A DNA stretch of 64,000 nucleotides from Pseudomonas sp. SDI (lineage in GTDB: Bacteria; Pseudomonadota; Gammaproteobacteria; Pseudomonadales; Pseudomonadaceae). Of this stretch, positions 35,814-45,900 are shown piece by piece. Position 1 is the first letter of the stretch; each line of letters opens with the position of its first letter. The stretch is from NCBI RefSeq assembly GCF_003105155.1, contig NZ_QETK01000009.1:62001-126000 (forward strand), given 5' to 3'. The notes under the pieces were generated by a model, which had not been told where the DNA came from, did no database searches, and saw only the letters and a program-made list of their open reading frames with translations. The translations under genes were made by a program, and so were the position numbers.

Positions 35814-37472
35814 ATGTACGTATACGACGAATACGATCAGCGGATCATCGAGGACCGCGTCAAGCAGTTCCGTGATCAGACCCGACGCTACCTGGCAGGC
35901 GAGCTGAGCGAAGAAGAGTTCCGCCCATTGCGCCTGCAAAATGGCCTCTATATTCAACGTTTTGCCCCAATGTTGCGGGTCGCCGTGCCGTACGGCCAGC
36001 TGACCTCGCGCCAGACCCGGATGCTGGCGAAGATCGCTCGCGACTACGACAAGGGTTATGCGCACATCAGCACCCGGCAGAACGTGCAGTACAACTGGCC
36101 GGCGCTGGAAGACATCCCGGAGATTCTCGCCGAACTGGCAACCGTGCAGATGCACGCCATCCAGACCAGCGGCAACTGCCTGCGCAACGTGACCACCGAC
36201 CAGTTTGCCGGGGTCGCCGCCGATGAACTGATCGACCCGCGCCCCTGGTGTGAAATCGTCCGCCAGTGGACCACCTTCCACCCGGAATTCGCCTACCTGC
36301 CGCGCAAATTCAAGATCGCCATCAACGGTGCGAACAGCGACCGTGCGGCCATCGAAGTGCACGACATCGGCCTGGAGCCGGTGCACAACGCTGCCGGCGA
36401 GCTGGGCTTCCGCGTACTGGTAGGTGGCGGCCTGGGCCGTACCCCGGTGGTCGGCGCCTTCATCAACGAGTTCCTGCCGTGGCAGGACCTGCTCAGCTAT
36501 CTCGATGCGATCCTGCGTGTGTACAACCGTTACGGGCGCCGCGACAACAAGTACAAGGCGCGGATCAAGATCCTGGTCAAGGCACTGACGCCGGAAGTGT
36601 TTGCCGAGAAGGTCGAGGCCGAAATGGCCCACCTGCGTGGCGGCAGCACCACCCTGACCGATGCCGAAGTGCATCGTGTCGCCAAGCACTTCGTCGACCC
36701 CGACTACCTGGCGCTGGACAACCTCGACAGCGAGCTGGCAAAGCTGGATGCCGAGCACCCTGGCTTCGCCCGCTGGCGCTCGCGCAACACCCTGGCGCAC
36801 AAGAAGCCGGGCTACGTCGCCGTGACCCTGTCGCTCAAGCCGACAGGCGTTGCCCCAGGCGATCTCACCGACAAGCAGCTCGACGCCGTGGCCGACCTGG
36901 CCGAGCGTTACAGCTTCGGTCAGTTGCGCACCTCGCACGAGCAGAACATCATCCTGGCCGACGTCGAGCAGCGCAAACTGCACGCCCTCTGGCTGGAGCT
37001 GCGCGAGGGCGGCTTCGCCACCCCGAACATCGGCCTGCTGACCGACATCATCTGCTGCCCAGGCGGTGACTTCTGCTCGCTGGCCAACGCCAAGTCAATC
37101 CCGATTGCCGAGTCGATCCAGCGGCGCTTCGACGACCTCGACTACCTGTTCGACATCGGCGAACTGGACCTGAACATTTCCGGCTGCATGAACGCCTGTG
37201 GTCACCACCACGTCGGCCACATCGGCATCCTGGGGGTGGACAAGAAAGGCGAAGAGTTCTACCAGGTGTCCCTCGGTGGCAGCGCCAGCCGCGACGCCAG
37301 CCTGGGCAAGATCCTCGGCCCGTCGTTCGCCCAGGAGGCCATGCCGGATGTGATCGAGAAGCTGATCGACGTGTACGTGGAACAACGTACCGAAGACGAG
37401 CGCTTCATCGACACCTACCAACGTATTGGCATCGACCCCTTCAAGGAGCGCGTCTATGCAGCGAATCATTAA
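35814..37472 (+). CDS. cysI: Sulfite reductase, siroheme/4Fe-4S hemoprotein (nitrite/sulfite reductase family)
   Basis: The 552-residue enzyme has two ferredoxin-like half domains (ISTRQNVQYNWP; GNCLRNVTTDQFAG; TSHEQNIILADV) and the cluster/siroheme cysteines in CCPGGDFCSLA and SGCMNACGHHHVG. It reduces sulfite to sulfide with six electrons, for cysteine synthesis. The pseudomonad form lacks a CysJ partner and is followed by DUF934, as here. The ATG at 35814 follows ACAGGACCCCT; the longer frame begins without a Shine-Dalgarno. The next gene overlaps its last 17 bases. Confidence 0.93.
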   Translation: MYVYDEYDQRIIEDRVKQFRDQTRRYLAGELSEEEFRPLRLQNGLYIQRFAPMLRVAVPYGQLTSRQTRMLAKIARDYDKGYAHISTRQNVQYNWPALEDIPEILAELATVQMHAIQTSGNCLRNVTTDQFAGVAADELIDPRPWCEIVRQWTTFHPEFAYLPRKFKIAINGANSDRAAIEVHDIGLEPVHNAAGELGFRVLVGGGLGRTPVVGAFINEFLPWQDLLSYLDAILRVYNRYGRRDNKYKARIKILVKALTPEVFAEKVEAEMAHLRGGSTTLTDAEVHRVAKHFVDPDYLALDNLDSELAKLDAEHPGFARWRSRNTLAHKKPGYVAVTLSLKPTGVAPGDLTDKQLDAVADLAERYSFGQLRTSHEQNIILADVEQRKLHALWLELREGGFATPNIGLLTDIICCPGGDFCSLANAKSIPIAESIQRRFDDLDYLFDIGELDLNISGCMNACGHHHVGHIGILGVDKKGEEFYQVSLGGSASRDASLGKILGPSFAQEAMPDVIEKLIDVYVEQRTEDERFIDTYQRIGIDPFKERVYAANH

Positions 37473-37950
37473 GAACAACCAGATCGTCGACGAAACCTGG
37501 CACCTGCTGCCCAAGGACGTGACCCTGGACGAGTTGACCAACTGCGACGACTACATCGTGCCGCTGCAGCTGTGGCGCGAACACGCCCATGCCCTCAAGG
37601 CCCGCGATGGCGGCCTGGGAGTGTGGCTGGACAGCGACGAGGAAGCCGAGGAAATCGGTGAAGACGTCGCGCACTTCCAGGTGATCGCGCTGAACTTCCC
37701 GGCCTTCACCGACGGGCGCAACTACTCCAACGCGCGCCTGCTGCGTGACCGCTACAAGTTCAGCGGCGAGCTGCGGGCAATCGGTGACGTGTTGCGTGAC
37801 CAGCTGTTCTACCTGGCCCGTTGCGGTTTCGATGCGTTCGCCCTCCGCGCCGACAAGGACCCGGTCGAAGCACTGGAAAGCCTGAAAGATTTTTCGGTGA
37901 CCTACCAGGCCGCGACCGACCAGCCATTGCCGCTGTTCCGCCGCCGCTGA
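37456..37950 (+). CDS. DUF934 protein, sulfite-reduction partner
   Basis: The 164-residue protein starts inside the end of cysI behind AAGGAGCGCGTCT. It matches DUF934: IVDETWHLL, LPLQLW-like VPLQLWREH, GVWLDSDEEAEEI, VIALNFPAFTDGRNYSNARLLRDRY and RAIGDVLRDQLFYLARCGFDAFALR. The family is nearly always encoded directly after cysI and is thought to assist sulfite reduction, perhaps in electron delivery, but no activity is proven. It is cytoplasmic. Confidence 0.9.
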   Translation: MQRIIKNNQIVDETWHLLPKDVTLDELTNCDDYIVPLQLWREHAHALKARDGGLGVWLDSDEEAEEIGEDVAHFQVIALNFPAFTDGRNYSNARLLRDRYKFSGELRAIGDVLRDQLFYLARCGFDAFALRADKDPVEALESLKDFSVTYQAATDQPLPLFRRR

Positions 37951-37962
37951 GGCTGCTCGCAC

Positions 37963-37993
37963 CTGTGGACGCCGGCCTTGCCGGCGTCCACAG
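37963..37993. terminator. Perfect hairpin between convergent genes
   Basis: A perfect 13-bp stem, CTGTGGACGCCGG/CCGGCGTCCACAG, with a 5-base loop lies between DUF934 and the convergent NEL gene. No T-run follows on either side, so it is a terminator-like or REP-derived element rather than a canonical terminator. Confidence 0.5.
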
Positions 37994-38001
37994 TGCTCGG
38001 C

Positions 38002-41000
38002 TCAAGGCACCAGCTTCAGCGTCTGCCCCGGTAGCGCGTTCCACAGCTCCACCGTCAGGTTTTCCAGCAAGCGCCTCTCCTCCGCCCGCCGCCGCGTATT
38101 GATCCGCTCGATCTGCTGCTTGAAGACCTGATCGGTCATCCCCTCCTTGTCTTTCTCCAGTGCCTCCAGGCGAGCGTAATAGGGTTTGTCGACCCGCTCG
38201 AATCGCTCGGCAAAACGCTTCTTCAGGAAGCTCGCCCAGAACGGCCGATCGACGCACGTCTGCTTCAGTGCCGCCGGGGTTTCTGCCGCCAGCACGGCCG
38301 CCTTGGCTGCATCCAGTTGCGCCTTGCTCACCCTGGCCACGCCAGCAAAGTTCATGTGCTGCGCCTGACCGGGCAGTTCCAGCGCCTCGGCCAGGCCCAG
38401 GCGATAGGCCAAGCGTACTTCCACCTCATCGGGCGACTCGCCGCTCAGGCGACGTTTGGCGATATCGGACAGGGCGATGCTCTCGACCCGCTCCAGGCGC
38501 ATCAGGCCACGTGCCAGTTGCAGCAGGCTGCGCTCGGTACCCTCCACACTGGGTGCGGCCAGGGCCTGACGTACCAGCACCAGCACCTCCAATTGACTGA
38601 AGATCAGCGTAGCGCCGTCGGAACAGGTATCCGGGTTCGCCGCGGCCTCGAACAACTGCCCGCGCAGTTCGGTGTCTTCCACCGCCGCATCGAGAACGGC
38701 CCAGACCCGCGCGCGCAACTCGGGCAATGCGCGCCGGAAGTCGGCACTAAGGCGCAAGTCGTCAAGTACGTGAAAGAACGCAGCACTGTCCGGCTCCTGG
38801 TGCAACTGCTGCCATTTCGCCCGACGCAACGGGTGCAGCGCATCGGCATCGCCATCGACCCAAAGGGCGACCGCCTGGTCCGCCGGGACCACGGCGGGCA
38901 CCCGCCGCGCACCTCCAGCGTGGCCGGCGCCCAGGGAAATGCCAGTGCGCTCATAGTAATGCCCGAGCCGCGCGAGGCTGTCCTCGTTGAGCGGATTGCC
39001 CGATAGCGACGTCGCCCGGTTGACCCGCGTCACGGCCTCGACGTGCGCTGGCATCGGCTCCAGTACCTGGGGCGGGACGTGGCTGATCAGGTTGTCGCGC
39101 AGGTCGAGCCATTCCACATGCGCCAGTTCGAACACCCCCGCCGGCCAGTCACGCAGACCGGTCCGGCGCAGCAACAGCCCGCGCAACGCCTCAAACCGAG
39201 ACAGGTCCGGCAATTGCCCCAACGGGTTGTAATCGAGCTGCAAGATTTTCAATTGGCGCAAGCGCGCCAGCCGGGCAATACCATCGCCGTCGAGCACGAT
39301 CGCATTGCCCGGCAACAGCAGCTTGGTGAGCCCCGTGAGTTCAGCCAACGCTTCGGGCACGCGGTCCAGACGATTGCGTGCCACGCTCAACCAGCGCAGG
39401 CGAGTGAATACCTGCAGAAACCGGGCCGGCAACTCGGTGAGCCCGCAATCGTTCAAATGCAACGCACCGACATGGCTGAAATCGCCCACCAGCGGTGGCA
39501 GTTCGACAAAACGCTGGCTGCTCAAGTCGAGCCGGTAGCCGATAGCGTGTCCATCGCGAGCAAACACCCGCTCGCTCTGCCGGCGCCAGCAACGCTCGAT
39601 GATCTGCGCGGCATTACGCCGTGCCTCGGCCGGCACCAAGCGTGAACGCTGCGGGCCGTCCGGCTCCCAGTTGAAGGTGTCGACCCAGTTGTCCAGGCCT
39701 TCCAGCAAGGTGTTCAATTCCAGATGTTTGTCTTCCAGCCAGCGCCCGAGTTGCGCTTCCTCTACGCCGCTGTCGTCGAGCAGCGCATTGGTCTCGGCCA
39801 ACGACAGATCCGGGTAAAGCAGACGTACCCGCTCCAGCAAGGCCGGGCTACGCAATGCCGCACCATCGCCACGCCCGCTGAGCGGGTAGCCAAGCTGGCC
39901 GTCCTCCAGCCGCAGTGGTGGCTTGAACCAGGCATTGCGTGGACGCTGGCGCAATAGCCGGCGGGCACCGACACGGTCGGCCGAGGCCGCCTCGGCAAGC
40001 CGCTGGCGCAACACGTCTGGCTGATCGATGGCGAGCCCCAGCGCTGCGCGCTCGCTGTCGGGCAAGGCATGAAGGATCGCAGCATAGAGCGACTCGACCC
40101 CGCCCAGCTCGTCACCGGCCTCGTCCAGCGCCTGATAACCAGCGCCCCGGCGCAGCAGATACTTCTTCGTGGCGCCGGCTTCGCCAATGCTGTCGAGCAG
40201 CGCACCGCGCCAGTTCAGTTCGCGCACTTGCAGCTCAAGCGAAGCGCTCCAGCCGTCCAACTGCTGCAATTGACCGAGAGCCAGGCGCAGGCTCTCGGGG
40301 CTCTCCTGATAGGCAAAATACAGTCCCTCGCAAGCTTGGTTCAGGGCCACATCCTCCAGCAACCAACGGGCTTCCTCGGCCAGCCGTAGCGGCACCCGTG
40401 GCGGTGTCGCCAGCAGCTGTTCCAGTTCCAGGCTGTTGGCCCGCCCAACCAGGGCCCTGCCCAGGCGCCACGGCAAACCGGGGAAGTCGCGGCGCAGGGG
40501 GCTCAACCCCGGTACATCGGGTAGCGGCTCGGCGGCGTGCAGCAGGTCGAAGACGTGTGCTGGATGCTCGGCGGCGAAACGGCCCGTCGCTTGTTGCAAT
40601 TGCCTGCCGCGCGCCTCGGTTGTGCTTTCCAGGTAAGCGCCGATCAGGCCCTTCTGCTCGTTGTCGCTCAACAACCCCAGCAACTGTTGGCGGTAACTGC
40701 CATCGGCCAATTGCGCCGGGCTCAGGCGCAGCAGCCGCGGCGCCTGAGCAGCACGATTACCCCACTCGCCCAACACTTGCCCATCCTCGTGCAACTGCAC
40801 GCAAAGGTCCCCAGGCCAGGCTGGCATCTGCGTCAGCAGTTGCAGCGGCAGGCTGTGCTGCCCCGCAGGCAATGCCTGACCAACCCGCAACTGCGCAATC
40901 GACTCGCCAACCCGACGGTGCAGTTGCCAACGATGCAGGGTTTCCTCCAACGCCGCCGGCAGCGGCTCGCGGTCCAGGTGCACGCGACGCAGGCAAGCGT

Positions 41001-42927
41001 CGCTGGTGCCGGTGGCCTGTGCCAGGCGCCGCAAGTCCTCGTCGCTGAGGCCCTCGACGCAAGGCCCCAGGCGCCGCCACAAGGTCAGCCCTTCCCAGCG
41101 CAATGGGTTTTCCCCCTGCAACCGCCAGGCGCCGCGAGTGTTGTGGACCAGCAGCGGTTGATAACCGTCAGGATCGCTCGGGTGCACCATGCGCCATTGT
41201 CCGGCGCCGTCGTCGCGGACCTGATAGGTACGCTTGTCGATGCGCACATAGGTCTCATCGCCCGCGCGGTACAGGCCCAAGGCATCGGCCTCCAGATGAT
41301 CCAGCCCGACCGCCACCCGGTAGGGCTCAAGGCTCGGTCGCCAGAGGCGCGAGCGGCCATCGGGCAGCTCAACCTTGATCAGGCCATCGAGCACTTCGCT
41401 GCTGCTGACCGGCACCGCCGAGTGCCCGGTCTGGCTCAGGCCGGCCATCAGCGCCAGGTTGACCCCCACCGAACTGAGGTGATCCCAGGCCTGATCAAGT
41501 TCGCCATGTTCCCAGGCCTCGACACCGCTGATCACTTCACGTACCAGTTGCACCGCGGTTACCAGCGCCATCACCGCGCCGAGCGCCGGTATGACGAACG
41601 CCGCCGCGTTGACCAGGTTGAAACCGATACTGTCCCAGTAGGCCCGACGCGCCTCGCTGGCCTGCTCGTCGGCCTCGGCACTGGGCACGGCGAGCACTCG
41701 CGCATCGGCCTTGAGCTTGTCCAGGTGCTGCGCATACACATGCGCGAACAGCTCGCTGCTCACCCGTTCTTCACGCAGGTACAACGCATCGTCCGGGTTG
41801 GGCTGACGCTCGTAGAGACCATCACGACCTTCCACATTGTGATACAACGCCGCGTCCAGGCGGGCGAACACGTGCTCATGGCGCGCGCCTGGCAGGTAGC
41901 GGCGCAACAGCGCCTGGAAAGCCGGCAGGCGCAGGTTGATCCGCAGGTCGTCGCGGGCCGCCTGCACCGACGGGTATTCCTTGAGCGGGTACAGCGGCGC
42001 ATCCGGCAAGTAGACGACCACCGGCTCCAGGCGGTCGCTGCCGACACGGTCGGCGCTGATCACCAACAGCTCGGCCAGCGGCACCTCGAACAGGCGTAAC
42101 TGGCTGACCTGCACCGGCTTGCCATGCAGCAGTGGCGCCGGCTCGCCGGCGGCCAGCGCCAGCAGCATCTGCTGCGCCGAGGCGCTGATTTCGCCGCGCA
42201 TGGCCGCCACCTGGGTGCATACCCGCAATTGATCCTGGTAGGCGGCGACCCACCGCGCGGCGACCTCGGCGCGCCGCTCTGGGGCCTCGTAGACCTGTGC
42301 CAGATGCTGCTGATAGCGTCCGCCAAGGTCGAGTTCGTGACAGACGCGGGCGAAACGCAGCGGCGAGATATCCAGCCGCTCGCGATACACGTAGCGAAAG
42401 CGCGGGTAAGCGTTCTCGGCACCCGGCAGCAACTCCAGGCCGAATGCATCGACCGGTGCCAGGCCGCTGGCCGGGTCGATGTCGGCGTCTACGGAAAAGT
42501 TCTGCAAGGCCGCCTGGAGCAGGCTCTGGCGCCGCGGCCGAATTTGCAGCGTCGTGCCAAACAGCATGCCCTCGCGCAGGATCTGCACGAACTCCACCCG
42601 GTTCACATCCGGCGTGCTGCCGAACTCGCGTTTGAGCCGCGCGTTCAACAGCGGCTCGGCGAAGGCGGCGATGCCTTTGAGGTCGCTCAGCGCGCCAGCC
42701 AGCGCCAGCGCCGAGGTGCGGCGCTGCGCCAGGTAGCGGGCCAGATCATTCTTGGCCTGCTCGGTGGTGTGCGCGGGGAACTGATACTGCGGGCGCCAGG
42801 CCTGGTGCAGACGCGCGAAGTCTTGCGGCTTGGCGTGGCCAAGCCAGCCAGGCAGGGCTTGCTGGATAAATGCTGCGTGCAGGCCGGGCAGCGCGGGTAC
42901 GGCTGGCGGGGATGTCGAGAGCGACAT
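38002..42927 (-). CDS. Giant DUF6543-LRR-NEL protein, predicted E3 ubiquitin ligase effector (NEL1)
   Basis: This 1641-residue protein starts at the ATG at 42927 behind AGGAG. The N-terminal region (about 1-700) is of the DUF6543/dermonecrotic-toxin-like kind (GLHAAFIQQALPGWL, RFRYVYRERLDISPLRFARVCHELDLGGRYQQHL, VFARLDAALYHNVEG) and includes a hydrophobic segment near 435-460. Leucine-rich repeats occupy about 1130-1320 (LHLNDCGLTELPARFL, LSVARNRLDRVP, LQLDYNPLGQLP, LDLRDNLISHVP). The C-terminus is a NEL domain with predicted catalytic Cys1435 in NPDTCSDGATLIFSQLE. NEL enzymes (IpaH, SspH) transfer ubiquitin to host proteins after delivery into eukaryotic cells. No secretion signal or type III genes are seen. 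The next gene upstream is a paralogue. Confidence 0.87.
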   Translation of the reverse strand: MSLSTSPPAVPALPGLHAAFIQQALPGWLGHAKPQDFARLHQAWRPQYQFPAHTTEQAKNDLARYLAQRRTSALALAGALSDLKGIAAFAEPLLNARLKREFGSTPDVNRVEFVQILREGMLFGTTLQIRPRRQSLLQAALQNFSVDADIDPASGLAPVDAFGLELLPGAENAYPRFRYVYRERLDISPLRFARVCHELDLGGRYQQHLAQVYEAPERRAEVAARWVAAYQDQLRVCTQVAAMRGEISASAQQMLLALAAGEPAPLLHGKPVQVSQLRLFEVPLAELLVISADRVGSDRLEPVVVYLPDAPLYPLKEYPSVQAARDDLRINLRLPAFQALLRRYLPGARHEHVFARLDAALYHNVEGRDGLYERQPNPDDALYLREERVSSELFAHVYAQHLDKLKADARVLAVPSAEADEQASEARRAYWDSIGFNLVNAAAFVIPALGAVMALVTAVQLVREVISGVEAWEHGELDQAWDHLSSVGVNLALMAGLSQTGHSAVPVSSSEVLDGLIKVELPDGRSRLWRPSLEPYRVAVGLDHLEADALGLYRAGDETYVRIDKRTYQVRDDGAGQWRMVHPSDPDGYQPLLVHNTRGAWRLQGENPLRWEGLTLWRRLGPCVEGLSDEDLRRLAQATGTSDACLRRVHLDREPLPAALEETLHRWQLHRRVGESIAQLRVGQALPAGQHSLPLQLLTQMPAWPGDLCVQLHEDGQVLGEWGNRAAQAPRLLRLSPAQLADGSYRQQLLGLLSDNEQKGLIGAYLESTTEARGRQLQQATGRFAAEHPAHVFDLLHAAEPLPDVPGLSPLRRDFPGLPWRLGRALVGRANSLELEQLLATPPRVPLRLAEEARWLLEDVALNQACEGLYFAYQESPESLRLALGQLQQLDGWSASLELQVRELNWRGALLDSIGEAGATKKYLLRRGAGYQALDEAGDELGGVESLYAAILHALPDSERAALGLAIDQPDVLRQRLAEAASADRVGARRLLRQRPRNAWFKPPLRLEDGQLGYPLSGRGDGAALRSPALLERVRLLYPDLSLAETNALLDDSGVEEAQLGRWLEDKHLELNTLLEGLDNWVDTFNWEPDGPQRSRLVPAEARRNAAQIIERCWRRQSERVFARDGHAIGYRLDLSSQRFVELPPLVGDFSHVGALHLNDCGLTELPARFLQVFTRLRWLSVARNRLDRVPEALAELTGLTKLLLPGNAIVLDGDGIARLARLRQLKILQLDYNPLGQLPDLSRFEALRGLLLRRTGLRDWPAGVFELAHVEWLDLRDNLISHVPPQVLEPMPAHVEAVTRVNRATSLSGNPLNEDSLARLGHYYERTGISLGAGHAGGARRVPAVVPADQAVALWVDGDADALHPLRRAKWQQLHQEPDSAAFFHVLDDLRLSADFRRALPELRARVWAVLDAAVEDTELRGQLFEAAANPDTCSDGATLIFSQLEVLVLVRQALAAPSVEGTERSLLQLARGLMRLERVESIALSDIAKRRLSGESPDEVEVRLAYRLGLAEALELPGQAQHMNFAGVARVSKAQLDAAKAAVLAAETPAALKQTCVDRPFWASFLKKRFAERFERVDKPYYARLEALEKDKEGMTDQVFKQQIERINTRRRAEERRLLENLTVELWNALPGQTLKLVP

Positions 42928-42982
42928 GGCAAAGCTCCTATGGTGTGGGGGACACAGAAGACCCGTTTGCCCAGCGAACGAC

Positions 42983-42999
42983 GCACTACATATTGCTCA
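42983..42999 (-). promoter_or_regulatory. Conserved 17-bp motif upstream of NEL1
   Basis: On the minus strand TGAGCAATATGTAGTGC begins with the stop codon of NEL2 and lies 56 bp before the NEL1 start. Close copies lie at 48265-48281 and 48334-48350. GCAATAT could act as a -10 element. Confidence 0.45.
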
Positions 43000-45900
43000 C
43001 CCCGCCAGTTCCTCAACGCGGGTCAGGCTGAGCATAAGGTCCTCTTCGGCCTTTTCATGGGCCTGCTGCAGGGCATTGACGGCGTGCAGATAGCGCTGGT
43101 TGTCCAACGTCGGATGCCGCAGTCGTCCACTGCTGTCGAGCACGTCCTCGTGGAGCGCGCCGCTCAGCAGCTCGCGCACGCTGCGGTCGAGCCGAGTCAC
43201 CGAGGGCTCGCCCATGCCCAGGCAATCGTCGAGGTAATCCAGGCCCTCGGCCCAGAATTCGCTGATAACCTGGAACTGTGCGGCGAAGCGCTGTTTGAGA
43301 TAACGCTGCCAACCCGGGGTAGTGACCATCCAGGCCCGCCGATTGCGCTCGGTCTCGCTCTTGAGCACGGCATTCTTCACCCGCGCCAGCGTCGCAGGCG
43401 AGACCTGGGCGATTTCGCGATAGAGCATGCCGCTGGAGGGCTCGGGAAAGTCCAGCCGCGGTGCCAGATCTTGGCGCATGGCCAGACGGATCTCGATGTC
43501 GTCGACGCTGAAGCGCGACAGAATCCGGTCGGGGATATCGTCCAGCGGGTCGAGCGCCGGCAGCGGCAAGCGCTGTTCGAGCAACGCATGGCGGCGCAGC
43601 GAGCGCTGCAGGATGATCCGATCGGCCAGGCGCTGCACCTGTGCCCGCCGATACAGTTTCTTGTAAAACGTCAACAAACCGCTGTGCCGGGCTCCGACGT
43701 CGGCTGCCACCAGGCCTTGCTGGAACGCCAGGCTCGCCAGCTCCAGCTCACTGAACGCCTCGGCCCCGGCATCGCCGCAGGTCACCGGGAAACCTTCGGC
43801 GATTGCCAGCAGTTCTTCGCGCAATTGCGTGTGCGCCGTTGCCGCTTCGAGCAGGGCCCAGATCCGCTCGCTGACAGCCTCCGGGCGGCGCTGGATGTCC
43901 TGGGACAGGAGCATGCGTTCGAGCATGTCCTTCAACGCCCGGTTCGAGCGCCCATGGAACAGGCCATTCCAGAGGTTGCGCCGGGCCTGGCTGGCACCCA
44001 GCAGCCAGGTCGTCAGGAGCATGCCGCGCCCTTCGCGGCGGGGGTGCGTACGCAGGCGCTGGAGTTGGCCGAACGCCGCAGCGTCCAACGGGTTCTGGTC
44101 GAGCAGCAGACGGTAACTGGCGGTCTCATCGGCGAGCAATTGCTGGGCGAAGCGCGTCGTGCCCAGCTCGGGCAACTGGGTGATGCCATTGGACGACAGG
44201 TCGACGATGCGCAAGCGCTCGCTGTGCTCCATCAGCGCGGTCACCCCCGACGGCCAGTCGCGGAGCAGGCAGCGCTCCAGGTTCAACCGTTCCAGCGCCC
44301 GTAAGCCGTCAACCTGCGGCGCCAGGCCCAAGGGGTTTCCCGACAGATCCAGGCGCTGCAACTGTCCATAGCGGGCGAACAGCGCGGCCCTTGGCGGGTC
44401 GAGGCGAATGAGGTTGTCGGCCAGTTCCAGCGACTCCAGCGACAGCTCGCTCAGCAGCTCCAGGGCCCCTGTTTCCAGGGTCAGGTAGTTACCACTCAGG
44501 TTCAGCCGGCGCAGGCCGGGCATCATCAACAACGTCTGCAAGGCTTCGCCGGGCAGGCTCATCAGGGTGTTGTCGGCCAGGTCCAGGCTACGCAGGTGCC
44601 GCAGCAGGCGCAGTGTCTCGAACATGGCAGGCCGGTGCAACAGGCGATTATTTTGCAGGTCGAGCACACGCAGGCGCCTCATCCAACACACCGCCTGCGG
44701 CACTTCGCTCAGCCAGTTACTTGCCAGGCGCAGCACCTGCACCTGGTCGAACTGATGCAAAAAGCCCACGGGGACTTCAGCCAGTTGCATGTTGTTCAGG
44801 CGTAGGTCGTGGATATGCTCGAAGCGGGTTTGCAGCGACGGCAATTCGCTGACCTGTATATCGGAAAGGTCGAGCAATTGCGAGCCCTCGCCGCTGCGCC
44901 GGCGCCAGGCTTGCAGCACGCGTGCGGCCAAGGTTCGGCGCGAATCGCGCTCGATGGCGTCGACACCGCGCTCGATCCAACTCTGCAGGTCCTCGTCCAG
45001 TTCCAGCCAGGCCTCCTCTAACGCAGCGATGGCGTCGCCGAGGCGGGCATAACGCAGCAATAGCGATTCGCGCAGCGCTACCAGCGCCTGTGCATCCAGC
45101 GTCGGAAACAGGTTGCGCAAGCGCCGGTTGCTACCCGACAGCGTGCTGCCGACGCCGCCCAGTGGGTAACCGTTGCGCCCGTCGGCCAGCTGCAACGGCG
45201 AGCGGAACCACGGCCGCACCGGCTGCAGGCCGAGCAGGTTCGCCGCCTGCCCGCGCGCGGCCAACGCCTGCCGGTACAGTGCGACACGCAGCGCCTGCGA
45301 CGCATCCCGGGCCATCCCCAGGGCGCTGCCGGCAGACTCCGGCAGGGCCTGGAGGATCGCGTCGTAGATTGAGCGCTCGCTGGCCAACTCCTGGCCCTCG
45401 GCGTCATACACCCGGTAACGCTGGCCGATACGCAGCACGGTCGACGACGGGCCTGACGACGGGCCGAGGCGCTGTAACAGCGGGCCTTCCAGGGTCAGTT
45501 CGCGCAGTTCCAGGCTAAACGCCTGCGGCCAGCCAGGGAGGCGCTCGAGCAAGCCGAAGGCCAGGCAGGCACTGTCCTGGCTTTCCAGCCCCGGCGCATA
45601 CAGCCCCTCGATGGCCCGGCCCAGGCGGATCTGCCGCTGGCACAACCGGGCCGCTTCGGCCAAGCGCAACGACGGTCCAGCCAGACCTTGGGCCAGTTCC
45701 TCGCGTTCGCTGCGCGGCACCTGGCCCAACAACTCCTGTGCGGCCTCGGCGCTCAGCCGCGGGAACATCGATTGCAGGCGCTGGACATCGGCCGGCTGCG
45801 TGGGCGTAGCGGCACCATGTAACTGGTCGAGCAGGCTGGAGCGCTGTCGGCCGCCCAGCTCGGCCAACTGTTCGCGCAACACCTGCGCCCGCGCCGACGC